A stretch of 64,000 nucleotides of DNA from Aporhodopirellula sallentina SM41 (GTDB lineage Bacteria > Planctomycetota > Planctomycetia > Pirellulales > Pirellulaceae). The stretch is from positions 1 through 64,000 of the forward strand of contig NZ_ANOH01000117.1 of the NCBI RefSeq assembly GCF_000346505.1. Direction: 5' to 3'. A program made the translations under genes and the position numbers. Position 1 is the stretch's first letter; each line of letters starts with the position of its first letter. The notes beneath the pieces were generated by a model. It was not told the origin of the DNA, ran no database searches, and saw nothing but the letters and a program-made list of their open reading frames with translations. This document shows positions 18,823 through 27,713 of the stretch, piece after piece.

Positions 18823-20459
18823 TTCTTGCTCGGCTCTGCTGGGGGAAGTGCGATTGGGCCGATGTACTTTCTAGCAACGACTAAATTATCGAAAAATAAG
18901 TCTTGGTCGTACGGAGAAGGTTCAACACCTCCATGATAGACATTCATCCAAACGTTCTGAATTTTGAGCGTGTCTATCGTACGAAATCTTACGTCTGCCT
19001 TTCTAAAGGCAAGTCTTCCATCTATCCAACCTTCAATCAGTCCGTCGGACTTGCCAATCTCGTTCAGGCGAATGTGATGCTCAATGCAATACCACCGTTC
19101 GTTCTCGAGATAGCCACGATAGCCGCGACACCAGACCCAATTATCACCGTAATTGCCGACCATGTCTGCGTGGTAGCAATAGACGCCAATTGGTGTCAAA
19201 CCGCGGAGCGGATTGTCTCCTGCAAGAGTTTTCAAAAATAGACCACGCGCTGACCACCCATTCGATCCAATTGCTTTGCGCCCCCCCCACCCTCCGCGTC
19301 CATAGGTGCCTGAGATTCCCGGAAGCTTTCCTCCCTGCAGAGTCTGATTCCAAGTTTTGCCAAGTCGAAGATAGTACCGGAAAAAGACTTCGCTTGGCTC
19401 CTGCCCACTGTGCTGCTCAAAACTGAATCGACGATCCATTACAGTGAAGCTTCCCTTCTTCATTTCGACGTGCAACGCTGTTTCTAGTAACGGAGGCACT
19501 CCGGTTCTGCCAGCCAACCGCAACGTAGATGAGTTTTCCCGCGAAGCATTGTGTGCCGGCCAATAATCCTCCCATGAAGATTCCTCAAATCCTGTCGCAC
19601 AAAATACGTCTTCACTTTCCCCAATGCCTGCGTCGAGCGGAAAGTTAGTCGCAAGCCCCCATTCGACACTGTCACCGCGCCCACCAGCGTCCTGTGAACA
19701 CTGAAAAACACCGACCGTACCACTTCCATATTGAGCGATGCAATTCAGGAAAAGTGCAGCAGTCTCAACCCTTGTTACCAGATCTTTTGGCAACTCGAAC
19801 CGCACAAGAACTACATCCTGATCTGAGACCCGAAGTTTGACGTTTCGACCCAACGAGTGAGCAGTGGAAGGATTCAAGTAAGTGTCGGCGATTGCGGGCA
19901 GGACCAGATTGTCTCCACCATCCAACTCCAGCTTTAGAATCGGTCTGATTTCAGCGTCGGCTGATTCCCGTGACCCAAAGTCGAGTTTACAGCGGTCCCG
20001 AGTCCGTAACAGAAAACCTCTATTAGGAGTATCTGCATTCATCCATTGATGCACAAGTTTGGTAACATCCCACTCTATCAGCTGCAGCTTATCCGTGTCG
20101 CCAATGTTCGCCACGGCAATTGGCTTATCACCCTGCGGTACATCGTCCGCATCGACCCAGTCACCGAATCGGTTCTTCCAAGCAAGTCCCGCCTCGGAGT
20201 TATAGTACTCTCGGGTAGCGCCACCTCGGCCGTTACGATCGCCTTCCCACCAATCGAAGGGGCGTCGACCTATCTTTTCATCATCTGCGAATCGCTCACT
20301 TGAGAAAAGGTCCGATAATCGCTTAGATGCTTGTTGAGGCCCCTCGCGCTGAACTTCTGAAGCTTGCCCATTTCGTTCATACACGTGAAATGCTAACCAA
20401 AGCAGCGGTAACCCGCCAAACACAATCAATACTACTACAGATCGCCTAGACAACGTCAT
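18819..20459 (-). CDS. Secreted/membrane-anchored PL14-like polysaccharide lyase with DNRLRE/CBM96-like domains
   Basis: 546 residues. The N terminus (VVVLIVFGGLPLLWLAFHVY) is a signal anchor. Residues about 105-270 look like DNRLRE/CBM96-type beta domains: WDVTKLVHQWMN, RGFLLRTRD, FGSRESADAEIRPIL, then a second start at LPAIADTYLNPSTAHSLGR. The last 200 residues match the pattern of PL14/PL20 jelly-roll lyases: GGKLPGISGTYGRGGWGG, NGWSARGLFLK, WYCIEHHIRLNE, GLIEGWIDGR and VYHGGVEP ending in DLFFDNLVVAR. Lyases often sit in the locus of the polymer they cut or release, and this one is 2 nt after the flippase gene and overlaps the GT2 fusion. Family call moderately firm; substrate unknown. Confidence 0.72.
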   Translation of the reverse strand: MTLSRRSVVVLIVFGGLPLLWLAFHVYERNGQASEVQREGPQQASKRLSDLFSSERFADDEKIGRRPFDWWEGDRNGRGGATREYYNSEAGLAWKNRFGDWVDADDVPQGDKPIAVANIGDTDKLQLIEWDVTKLVHQWMNADTPNRGFLLRTRDRCKLDFGSRESADAEIRPILKLELDGGDNLVLPAIADTYLNPSTAHSLGRNVKLRVSDQDVVLVRFELPKDLVTRVETAALFLNCIAQYGSGTVGVFQCSQDAGGRGDSVEWGLATNFPLDAGIGESEDVFCATGFEESSWEDYWPAHNASRENSSTLRLAGRTGVPPLLETALHVEMKKGSFTVMDRRFSFEQHSGQEPSEVFFRYYLRLGKTWNQTLQGGKLPGISGTYGRGGWGGRKAIGSNGWSARGLFLKTLAGDNPLRGLTPIGVYCYHADMVGNYGDNWVWCRGYRGYLENERWYCIEHHIRLNEIGKSDGLIEGWIDGRLAFRKADVRFRTIDTLKIQNVWMNVYHGGVEPSPYDQDLFFDNLVVARKYIGPIALPPAEPSKN

Positions 20460-20461
20460 GG

Positions 20462-21820
20462 CTAACCCCTAGCTCCCGCAACTAAGTCTCGCACACGCTT
20501 GTATGCTGATTTCAGAATACCCCAAATGAGTTTTCGATCACTATCATTGAGCCAGAGTATTTCACGTAGCGAGCGTTTGTTAATACGCATGAAGAGCGCT
20601 AGCACGACCGTCGACATGCATAGGTACGATATGCTCGTCGCAAGTCCGGCCCCTACAACACCCAGCCTGGGGATCAACCAGCAGTTGGCCCCGACATTAA
20701 TCAACAGTGCGATCGCTGACGCGATTGTGCCAATCCCCGGACGTCCACGAGCAGCTAAATCGACCGTTAACAGCTTGAAGACCGGAAAGAGACAGATTCC
20801 AGGAAGCAATGCAAGAAAGGGGTAATACGAGTCGCCAAATTCCTTTCCGTACAATAGGTGGATCGCAGGAGAGCCGACGAACACTCCTACCACTGACATT
20901 AGTGTCAGAATTAGTATTGAGAAACGAACAGTTCGGAGCGTTCTTTCACAACCGTCCATGGCGTCCGCAGTCGCGACCCGGGAGAAAAGTGGCGCCACTG
21001 CAGAGTTGGGGATCAGCCACATGAGCTCGGCCATCCCTACTGCAAGCGAGTAGATTCCGACTGAAAAGTCCCCATCGAAATGCTTTAACAACGCTAAATC
21101 CACTCTGTAATTCAAGAAGTTAATCACAAGCAGGGCGTGGGACTTCAGACCGTAAGTCAAGTTCTGTGCAATGAAATCGCCGCTCCAAAACGGGTCAAAA
21201 TGAACGTCTTCTCGCGTCAACCAGCCGATCGTTACTATCTGCACCACCGTTGATGCCAGTAAGCCAACCAGGAGGCCCGCTAGTCCAAGGTCAAAGTACC
21301 AGACTGCGATGACGACAAGTGAAAAATTTACTAACGCCTTGATTAGTGACGCAGCATTCACCTCATTGATTTTCCCCTGGCCAATGAGGATTCTCGTACC
21401 GTAGTTTATCAAAATATAGTTCAAGGCCAGTAATGCACCAATCACCAAAAAGTTGATAGGCAATCCTGACCAAATCGAGCGATGCAAATTCCATGAAAGG
21501 GTAAAAGCACTCACTCCGATCAGCCAAAGAATAACTCCGGAGACAATGGCGGCCGAAACAATTTGGGAGTTTCTGTACTTGTCTTTCGCGATGGCAAATG
21601 AAAAGGAGGCACCCAGGCCAAGACTGAAAAACATAAATCCGCAGTGAGCCAGAAGGTCAATGAGAGCTGCCTTGCCCTTGAGTTCCGGACCTAAAATCCG
21701 TGCTACCATTGCACCGCCGACAACGCTGATCGCTATCAGCACGATTTGTGTGGCGAGCGTGGATGCCGATTCAAGAAAAAAGCTATCTCGTTTTCCCGCG
21801 AGTTTGCTACGAGACGTCAC
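20462..21820 (-). CDS. wzx: Lipid-linked oligosaccharide flippase (Wzx, MOP superfamily)
   Basis: 452 residues and about 12-14 helices. It begins at GTG 21820 (the G is shared with the TAG stop of the upstream acetyltransferase). The N-terminal LATQIVLIAISVVGGAMVARILGPE is the usual polysaccharide-flippase opening, followed by LGLGASFSFAIAKD, and a second half with IHLLYGKEFGDSYYPFLAL and PRLGVVGAGLATSISYL. It should turn the undecaprenyl-linked EPS repeat to the periplasm. It is the only flippase seen in this window, and the family call is firm. Confidence 0.9.
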   Translation of the reverse strand: MTSRSKLAGKRDSFFLESASTLATQIVLIAISVVGGAMVARILGPELKGKAALIDLLAHCGFMFFSLGLGASFSFAIAKDKYRNSQIVSAAIVSGVILWLIGVSAFTLSWNLHRSIWSGLPINFLVIGALLALNYILINYGTRILIGQGKINEVNAASLIKALVNFSLVVIAVWYFDLGLAGLLVGLLASTVVQIVTIGWLTREDVHFDPFWSGDFIAQNLTYGLKSHALLVINFLNYRVDLALLKHFDGDFSVGIYSLAVGMAELMWLIPNSAVAPLFSRVATADAMDGCERTLRTVRFSILILTLMSVVGVFVGSPAIHLLYGKEFGDSYYPFLALLPGICLFPVFKLLTVDLAARGRPGIGTIASAIALLINVGANCWLIPRLGVVGAGLATSISYLCMSTVVLALFMRINKRSLREILWLNDSDRKLIWGILKSAYKRVRDLVAGARG

Positions 21821-22380
21821 TATTCCCGTCCGCCCTTTTCGTCTGTTCTCGCCGGGCTCCCAATGACACCGTCGTCGGCCTCGACGTCGCTAAGGACAAC
21901 TGAGTTTGCGCCGAGAACCACTCGGTCACCGATATGAATCGCCCCGAATACTTTTGCCCCCGTAAACACTGTGACTTGGCTTCCAACTACTGGGTAACGG
22001 GCTTTTGATTGCGATGAATCTCTTCGAACGGCACCAATTGTAATTCCATTGTAAAGGGTGGCCATTTCTCCTAACGCGACCCCTTCTCCCACCACTATAT
22101 TTTGAGTGTGAGCTAGCATAAGACCGGAGCCAATCGACGCACCTAAGCTGCATTCGAAACCGGTTAGAACCTCATTCATACGTTTTAGAATGGCGGCGAG
22201 CCTTCAAACTAGTTTTTTTGTCGCCAGATACTGCGACAGTCTCATTAGTACAACCGCCAGCACTCTCCCTTCAATAACGCAGCGATAGATGACACTACGC
22301 ATACGAACGCCAGGTTCATGCTCTCTTATGTCAACCAAGAAGCACTCGCTAAGTGATTTGCAGATCACATCGATGCTCAT
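21820..22380 (-). pseudogene. Serine O-acetyltransferase-like hexapeptide protein with an in-frame TGA
   Basis: Reading from ATG at 22380 (MSIDVICKSLSECFL), the frame is open to the TGA at 22206-22204, then continues in the same frame to the stop at 21820. The sequence around the stop (RLSQYLATKKLV, stop, RLAAILKRMNEVLTG) matches one continuous CysE/SAT-type protein: a helical part, then GASIGSGLMLAHTQNIVV, LGEMATLYNGITIG and VLGANSVVL hexapeptide repeats. The TGA could come from CGA or TGG by one change. A 119-residue beta-helix could still be made by restarting at ATG 22179. The gene overlaps murB by 32 nt and the flippase by one base. Alternatives are a base-call error or read-through; a selenocysteine is unlikely because I see no hairpin support. 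Confidence 0.75.
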
Positions 22381-23317
22381 GAGCAGGAACTTGTTGACCG
22401 GTCGTCTTGACGTACCTGACCTCGCAATTGAGCAAAAAACCAGTTGCCTCGAAGACACGGTTTCTGACCGCATGAACGATACTCAAGACGTCAGAAGACG
22501 AAGCATTGCCGAGATTCACGATAAAATTAGCGTGCTGCTCAGGGATTTTCGCATTGCCAATTTGGAATCCTTTGAAACCGCACTTCTCGATAATGGCACC
22601 GGGCGGGCCAAACGCCGAATAGTTTTTGGGGTCGCTCAGAAAGACTGATCCACAGTTTGGATAACGACGTGGAAATTTCTTCCTTCTGTTTCGCAGAATT
22701 TCACGCATCCGATCTAGAATTTCTGCGGCATCACCATGAACGCAACTCAATTCAACCCGGGTGATCACCAATCGCGAATGCTGCAAAGCAGATTTACGAT
22801 ATGCGAATTCGCACGCTTTTTGATCAAGTTGAAGTTCCTCGCCAGCACGGTTTATCGCGTGAACCCTGCGTACGTTTGATCCGATCCCCTGCCGAAGGCT
22901 GCCTCCGTTCATTAACACCAATCCACCGAGCGTGCCCGGAATCCCGACTGCGTGCTCTAAGCCACTTAACCCTGATTTACCAATGCAACGCACTAGTTTC
23001 GGTACGAAAACACCGGCTTCCGCGACTACATCGCGGCCCTTGATTTGGAAACTCGATAGATTGCGGCCAAGCTTCACCACCGCGCCGCGAACACCGCTGT
23101 CATCAAAGAGAAGATTGCTGCCATCCCCAATGAAGAGATGGGGTATTTCATATTCGCGTAAACACTTTATTAGCAAACACAGCTCAGTCGACGACGTCGG
23201 CTGCACCAGCAAGTCTGCAGGACCTCCAATTTTCCACCAACTATGGTCACGAAGAGGAGCGTCAAAACTTGAAAGACCGACGTTCTGTCGAGCAACCTTT
23301 TCTAATACGCTACGCAT
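22349..23317 (-). CDS. murB: UDP-N-acetylenolpyruvoylglucosamine reductase (MurB)
   Basis: 322 residues from ATG 23317 (MRSVLEKVARQ), which overlaps the murA stop by 8 nt; a GTG 15 bases upstream is also possible. FAD-binding features are SWWKIGGPADLLVQP and FIGDGSNLLFDDSG; LEHAVGIPGTLGGLVLMNGG is the MurB signature. The active-site part keeps CGSVFLSDP (proton-donor Ser, residue 229 counted from the GTG), PGAIIEKCGFKG, PEQHANFIVN and a C-terminal Glu in LNCEV. It reduces UDP-GlcNAc-enolpyruvate to UDP-MurNAc in the cytoplasm. All key residues are present. Its operon is an EPS cluster, not a division/cell-wall cluster, which is unusual. Confidence 0.92.
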   Translation of the reverse strand: MRSVLEKVARQNVGLSSFDAPLRDHSWWKIGGPADLLVQPTSSTELCLLIKCLREYEIPHLFIGDGSNLLFDDSGVRGAVVKLGRNLSSFQIKGRDVVAEAGVFVPKLVRCIGKSGLSGLEHAVGIPGTLGGLVLMNGGSLRQGIGSNVRRVHAINRAGEELQLDQKACEFAYRKSALQHSRLVITRVELSCVHGDAAEILDRMREILRNRRKKFPRRYPNCGSVFLSDPKNYSAFGPPGAIIEKCGFKGFQIGNAKIPEQHANFIVNLGNASSSDVLSIVHAVRNRVFEATGFLLNCEVRYVKTTGQQVPAHEHRCDLQIT

Positions 23318-24596
23318 AGTCAATGTCACCACCGAGATTCTTTAGCTTGGCCACCAAGGAGTTGTAGCCTCGCTCGACTTGCCACGCATCTTCAATGATC
23401 GTTTCGCCCGCATGTGAAGAAAGCCCAGCCAGCACTAAAGCGATACCAGCTCTCAAATCAAGTGCCCGAACGCGACTTCCACGAAGAGATGTACCGCCAT
23501 CAATCATCAACAGGTTGTCCTCCGTACGATACTGCATTCCCATTTTGGCCAGCTCTGCCGCATAACCGTACCTGCCTGGAAATCGCAAATCGACGATCAC
23601 ACTTTGCCCCCGAGCCGCCGCGCCAAACACCGCAAACAATGGCTGCATGTCCGAATTGATTCCAGGGTAGGGTCCCGTGCTGATCTCAAAAGGGTAGCAG
23701 CACCCCCCGCTAACAATCAAACTGCTGTCGCCCCGGAAAAACCGTGCACCACTTTCTCTAAGATGGATAAGCGGAACCTCAAGATCCCCAAATGGAAAGT
23801 TGTGGATCTCGATCGTTCCATTTGTTACCACGGCCGCAATAAGCCATGTGAGTGCTTCCATGTTGTCAGCCAAAACTTCGTACTTGGTTCCATTGAGACT
23901 CTCCTTTCCTGTGATCTCAATTCGCTCTTGACCATAAACCTCAATCTCGGCGCCCATGGTTCGCAGGAATCCAATCAGATCAAGAATCTCGGGGCGAATA
24001 TGGGGGTTCCAAATATTCGTGACTCCTTCGGCAAGACAGCCACAAATGATGCCATTCTCCGTGGCACCGGTTGAGCGTATTGGTAGGTGTATGTCGCATC
24101 CTTGCATCCGCCCACTAAGGCTCGCAGAGAGATACCCATCTTGCATCTTGACGGTCGCTCCAAATTTCTTGAGCAACATTTCGTGAAGATCGTATTTTCT
24201 GTCGCCCAAATTGCACCCACCGGGCAGTGGAACCCTTCCTTCACCAAACCGAGTGGTAAGGGCCCCCAAGACCAGCAACGTGTTTCGTATTGAACGCTGA
24301 TCCCACTGGAGATCCGTATTCAATGGTTGATTTTCGGAAATCGTGATGCCGCCGCTCTCGGTAATTGATGTCTTTCCGAGACGTGAAAGCATCTCAACAT
24401 GAACCTTTGCATCAAGAAGCTCATTGGGATAGTTCGATAGTGTGATTCGCTCCGACGTTAAAAGTGAGGCCGCCAAGAGACGGAGCACACTGTTCTTCGC
24501 GCCGCTTAAATGGACTTCGCCATGTAATCGCGAAGGTCCGATCCGGTAGCAGAAGTTCTCCGACGGTGGAGTGGAAATATGGTTCATGTAAATCAA
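23310..24596 (-). CDS. murA: UDP-N-acetylglucosamine 1-carboxyvinyltransferase (MurA)
   Basis: 428 residues, normal length. The EPSP-synthase-type fold starts LHGEVHLSGAKNSVLRLLA with the substrate-binding Lys-Asn pair. The loop VPLPGGCNLGDRKYDLH keeps the fosfomycin-target Cys (residue 128), and PYPGINSDMQPLFAVF keeps the catalytic Asp; DLRAGIALVLAGL is the C-terminal Arg region. It moves enolpyruvyl from PEP to UDP-GlcNAc. The start ATG overlaps the stop of the upstream glycosyltransferase by 4 nt, and murB follows with an 8 nt overlap, so the pair is translationally coupled. It is probably a second copy devoted to EPS sugar synthesis, an inference that needs a genome-wide count of murA. 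Confidence 0.92.
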   Translation of the reverse strand: MIYMNHISTPPSENFCYRIGPSRLHGEVHLSGAKNSVLRLLAASLLTSERITLSNYPNELLDAKVHVEMLSRLGKTSITESGGITISENQPLNTDLQWDQRSIRNTLLVLGALTTRFGEGRVPLPGGCNLGDRKYDLHEMLLKKFGATVKMQDGYLSASLSGRMQGCDIHLPIRSTGATENGIICGCLAEGVTNIWNPHIRPEILDLIGFLRTMGAEIEVYGQERIEITGKESLNGTKYEVLADNMEALTWLIAAVVTNGTIEIHNFPFGDLEVPLIHLRESGARFFRGDSSLIVSGGCCYPFEISTGPYPGINSDMQPLFAVFGAAARGQSVIVDLRFPGRYGYAAELAKMGMQYRTEDNLLMIDGGTSLRGSRVRALDLRAGIALVLAGLSSHAGETIIEDAWQVERGYNSLVAKLKNLGGDIDYA

Positions 24597-25831
24597 TCTG
24601 GAATTGGCAGTTTTGTCAAACCAAAAAACTGTAGAACTCTTTTTGCAGTGTGAATCGAGTTGTCGCGAACAATTGGAAGTAGGCGTTGGAGAAAACTAAG
24701 CCATCGTGCTATTCTGCTGGCCTGGTGGCCGCATTCCAGAAGACTCCTGTAGATTGCAAGCGTCGTGGGCACGCCCGCGCTCACCTCGATCTGGTCCTCG
24801 AGGTATTGCTTACCGAATGCACCGATTTCTTCTTGATGCTTCGGATTGAGCATGAGCATTTTGATTGCCGCGGCTAGTGCTTCGGCAGGTTGCGGTTCAC
24901 TTACGTTTCTTCCGCTGAAATTGAACCAAGCAATGTCATCAACCGATCGTGAGTCGACGACCCCCGCGTACCCATTCTTCCCCACAACGATCGTGGGGCG
25001 TCCGATCGCCATCCCTTCGAAGGCACTTCGGCCTACTCCGAGAACGAGATTCGAGTGATGAAGGTAACGAAATGCCTTGGCCACAGGTCCGGTAAAAAGC
25101 ACTTTACCCGACCCATATTGGTTGCAAATTGATTCGCCCCGACGCTTCGCGCTTTCAAACAATTCACCTTTGCCACCCATCATCACCAGCTGAATTTTCA
25201 ATCCGTCTTTAATGAGCAATTCAACTGAGTCGAGCACACTATTGATGGAATCAATTTTCGAACTGTCAAACGAGCTGATCATCATGATCTTGAACGCTTG
25301 TGGATCTAAGCCAATCGACTTGGCCTCGCAATCGCCGAGCACGAAGCGGGCATCATGGATTTCCGCATGATCAATTCGCGACCGCATCACCACAACAGCG
25401 TCCGGATTCCACTTGTAGATATCCGTCATCCGTTTTTTTTGCTCTTCCGAAAAGACAATAATCGACGGAGCAGTTGGAAGGTTGTAAAATGGGTCGACAC
25501 CTCCGCAAAGCGTACACAGAACAGGGACATTGCTGATGATGCTCGCCGGATACACATTCATGTAAGATCGTGCATCGAATGCATGAATCAGGTCGATCTT
25601 ATGCTTTTTGACAACTTCCAATATCCGTTTTGTTACTGCCGGCGACGCCCAAGTGAAGTACGATTCACGCACGCCGTGATAAATGGGGATGTCGACGACT
25701 TCCACATCCATCTCTTTTTTCATCTCATCCATCAACTCTCCCTCGCCGCCCGCGAAGACCGGCGTTACGCCATGCTTCCGGAGCTCACGAGCGATCGTCA
25801 ATGCGGATAAAACGTGGCCGCCACGCAGCAA
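24593..25831 (-). CDS. GT4-like glycosyltransferase, start uncertain
   Basis: 412 residues from TTG 25831, which starts inside the first domain. In-frame sequence upstream reads GEEPSNGPKVLFVVFKL before LLRGGHVLSALTIAREL, so the first beta strand (KVLFVVF) is coded but has no ATG, GTG or TTG start before the TAG near 25937. CTG at 25903 or ATT at 25918 are the only near-cognate options I see. Further motifs are DLIHAFDARSYMN, IIVFSEEQKKRMTD, MMISSFDSS, GKVLFTGPVAKAFRYLHHSN and GRSAFEGMAIGRP, the GT4 donor pattern. It is the first gene of the tight operon and overlaps murA by 4 nt. The function is probably repeat-unit assembly. Confidence 0.82.
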   Translation of the reverse strand: MLRGGHVLSALTIARELRKHGVTPVFAGGEGELMDEMKKEMDVEVVDIPIYHGVRESYFTWASPAVTKRILEVVKKHKIDLIHAFDARSYMNVYPASIISNVPVLCTLCGGVDPFYNLPTAPSIIVFSEEQKKRMTDIYKWNPDAVVVMRSRIDHAEIHDARFVLGDCEAKSIGLDPQAFKIMMISSFDSSKIDSINSVLDSVELLIKDGLKIQLVMMGGKGELFESAKRRGESICNQYGSGKVLFTGPVAKAFRYLHHSNLVLGVGRSAFEGMAIGRPTIVVGKNGYAGVVDSRSVDDIAWFNFSGRNVSEPQPAEALAAAIKMLMLNPKHQEEIGAFGKQYLEDQIEVSAGVPTTLAIYRSLLECGHQASRIARWLSFLQRLLPIVRDNSIHTAKRVLQFFGLTKLPIPD

Positions 25832-25924
25832 CTTAAAGACTACAAACAGAACCTTTGGGCCGTTTGAAGGCTCTTCACCAAGGTAGGAATCGCGAGCGTC
25901 CAGATGATTTACCCCAATATTTGA

Positions 25925-26357
25925 AACGTTTGTTTTCTACGCCGAACTCGTCTGCGATTACCAGTTGTCGTATATTGGAAGTCAAGATTCAGTAGTATCT
26001 AGCGGGTCATCCACGGATGAGTGCATCGTGCCACAATCATCCATTGAGCTACGGAACCGGCCACTGGAAAAGTTAGAGCTCATCAATGGACGGGGGCGCA
26101 AAGCTTTACTCAATCCCATGGGCACTTTCCTTTCTGATGCGATGGAAAGGCGTGCCAGACTCTTGGCCTGATCTCTGTAGAGTGGAAATATTAAATTTGC
26201 CAAACCGCAAGACGTAAACGACAACAGAAACGCCCTGCGAAATCGCTCAAAGCCAAGTGCACCAAACTCGTTGCGATGAAAATACTTCTTGCTTCACCGA
26301 TTGTGAAACTGGGTTCACTCTGTTGCTGCGCAACGAAACAACCTTGAAAACAGGGAA
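25925..26357. other. Upstream region of the glycosyltransferase operon
   Basis: About 430 bases between the ligase-like gene stop and the first gene of the tight operon. Both strands have only short open frames with no family resemblance. Because everything below 25.9 kb is packed on the minus strand, the main operon promoter is probably here, but I could not pick a convincing -35/-10 pair. Confidence 0.3.
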
Positions 26358-27713
26358 TTAGTTCGATATTGACATAGCCGGAAAAACAACTGCATCTTCC
26401 TGCGCTAAACTATCCACATTCGGTTCGTCTTGCTTTTCACAAGAATTGCTAAACTGCCTCACATAAGTCGACATACACGACCCCAACGCTAGGAAAACGT
26501 AACTGGATTCGGACAAAGCAGCTGCAGAAAACATGCTCGCAACGAAATAACCTGCCAACCCCGCTATGACAGATAAACGCACTATCTCCAACGCCGACTG
26601 ATCGTCTGGAACAGTCGAAAAACGGTACAATAACGGACGGGTGCGAAGTGATCGGTACCAAGCTAACCAAAAACTGCCGAAGTACGCGAACGCCGCAAGC
26701 AAGCCGCACCCAGTCGAAATTTCTAGGAAGATGTTATGCAACTCTTTTCGTGAGTTAGGCAGATCAGCGTAGCTAGGCACAAGCATCGATCCGCACCAAG
26801 GCCCGACCCCCAACAGCGGGTAGTCGCGTGTAATTTCCAAACCGGCTTTCCATACGACAAACCGGCTCGCCGCTGAACCGTCCAAATTGTCCCGGGATTC
26901 AAATGCCGAAGCAAACTCTTTCACGACTGGCGGACCAGCAAGCAAAGCCCCAACAATCAGGCCACACGCGAAAACGGTGTTGATGTACGTCGTTTTACGT
27001 ACCATTAGCACCAACACACCGAACGCTGCGATTGCTCCCAACATCGCACCACGTGATTCCAAGAGCATGATTTGATGTGTAGCAAGAACAGCAATCGATA
27101 GAAATAAAACTCGCTGCCATGTTCTTTGGAGCAGCAGTCCCAGAGCCAAGCTACCACTGAGCATGGGAATCGTGGCACTGGAGTAAATGTTATTATCCCC
27201 ACGCATTCCGAAGGCCCAACCATTTCGGGAATACGCCGAAAACCCATCTTGGAAGTACTGCACGTTGATTTGCAGAGAATTGTAGCCCTGGGCGACGCAA
27301 ATTGCCATCAACAGAACAAGCATCTTTTTCGGCGTATCAATCAGCCCCATAGCCAAACAAGCCATCAAGATAATCTTCCATAAATACCGCATATAGAATG
27401 CGGTCAGGTCCGGTCCGATCGTAGAAAGCGAAGACATAAATGCCAACGCAATGAACGCAATCATCCCAAACATCGGCGACATCAGGCTGATCCGAAGCTT
27501 AAAGCCTGGGAACCCGCCAAGCCCCAAGCCGATCAGTGTGCAAACCGTAATCATCGTTTGATAGGGAAAGTATGATGGCATCGCCCATCGCCAATTCCAT
27601 TCAGGAATCAAGAACGTGAAGAAATAAAACGCAACGATGCCCCACCACGGCCTGGTTAGTGCGACCCCACATCCAATTACGACCAGGGCAATGGTAAGTA
27701 GAGCGCCTAACAT
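26358..27713 (-). CDS. O-antigen ligase/polymerase-like membrane protein (exosortase-associated ligase type)
   Basis: 451 residues, about eleven helices. The opening MLGALLTIALVVIGCGVALTRP, then FTFLIPEWNWRW, resembles the exosortase A-associated O-glycosylation ligase family (Wzy/WaaL superfamily). The large periplasmic loop holds SRFVVWKAGLEITRDYPLLGVGP and LHNIFLEISTGCG, the Arg and His regions seen in the family. It may polymerise EPS repeats or attach glycan to a carrier. No other Wzy candidate is visible in the window, so it is the best guess for the polymerase, though the ligase reading is equally open. Confidence 0.8.
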   Translation of the reverse strand: MLGALLTIALVVIGCGVALTRPWWGIVAFYFFTFLIPEWNWRWAMPSYFPYQTMITVCTLIGLGLGGFPGFKLRISLMSPMFGMIAFIALAFMSSLSTIGPDLTAFYMRYLWKIILMACLAMGLIDTPKKMLVLLMAICVAQGYNSLQINVQYFQDGFSAYSRNGWAFGMRGDNNIYSSATIPMLSGSLALGLLLQRTWQRVLFLSIAVLATHQIMLLESRGAMLGAIAAFGVLVLMVRKTTYINTVFACGLIVGALLAGPPVVKEFASAFESRDNLDGSAASRFVVWKAGLEITRDYPLLGVGPWCGSMLVPSYADLPNSRKELHNIFLEISTGCGLLAAFAYFGSFWLAWYRSLRTRPLLYRFSTVPDDQSALEIVRLSVIAGLAGYFVASMFSAAALSESSYVFLALGSCMSTYVRQFSNSCEKQDEPNVDSLAQEDAVVFPAMSISN

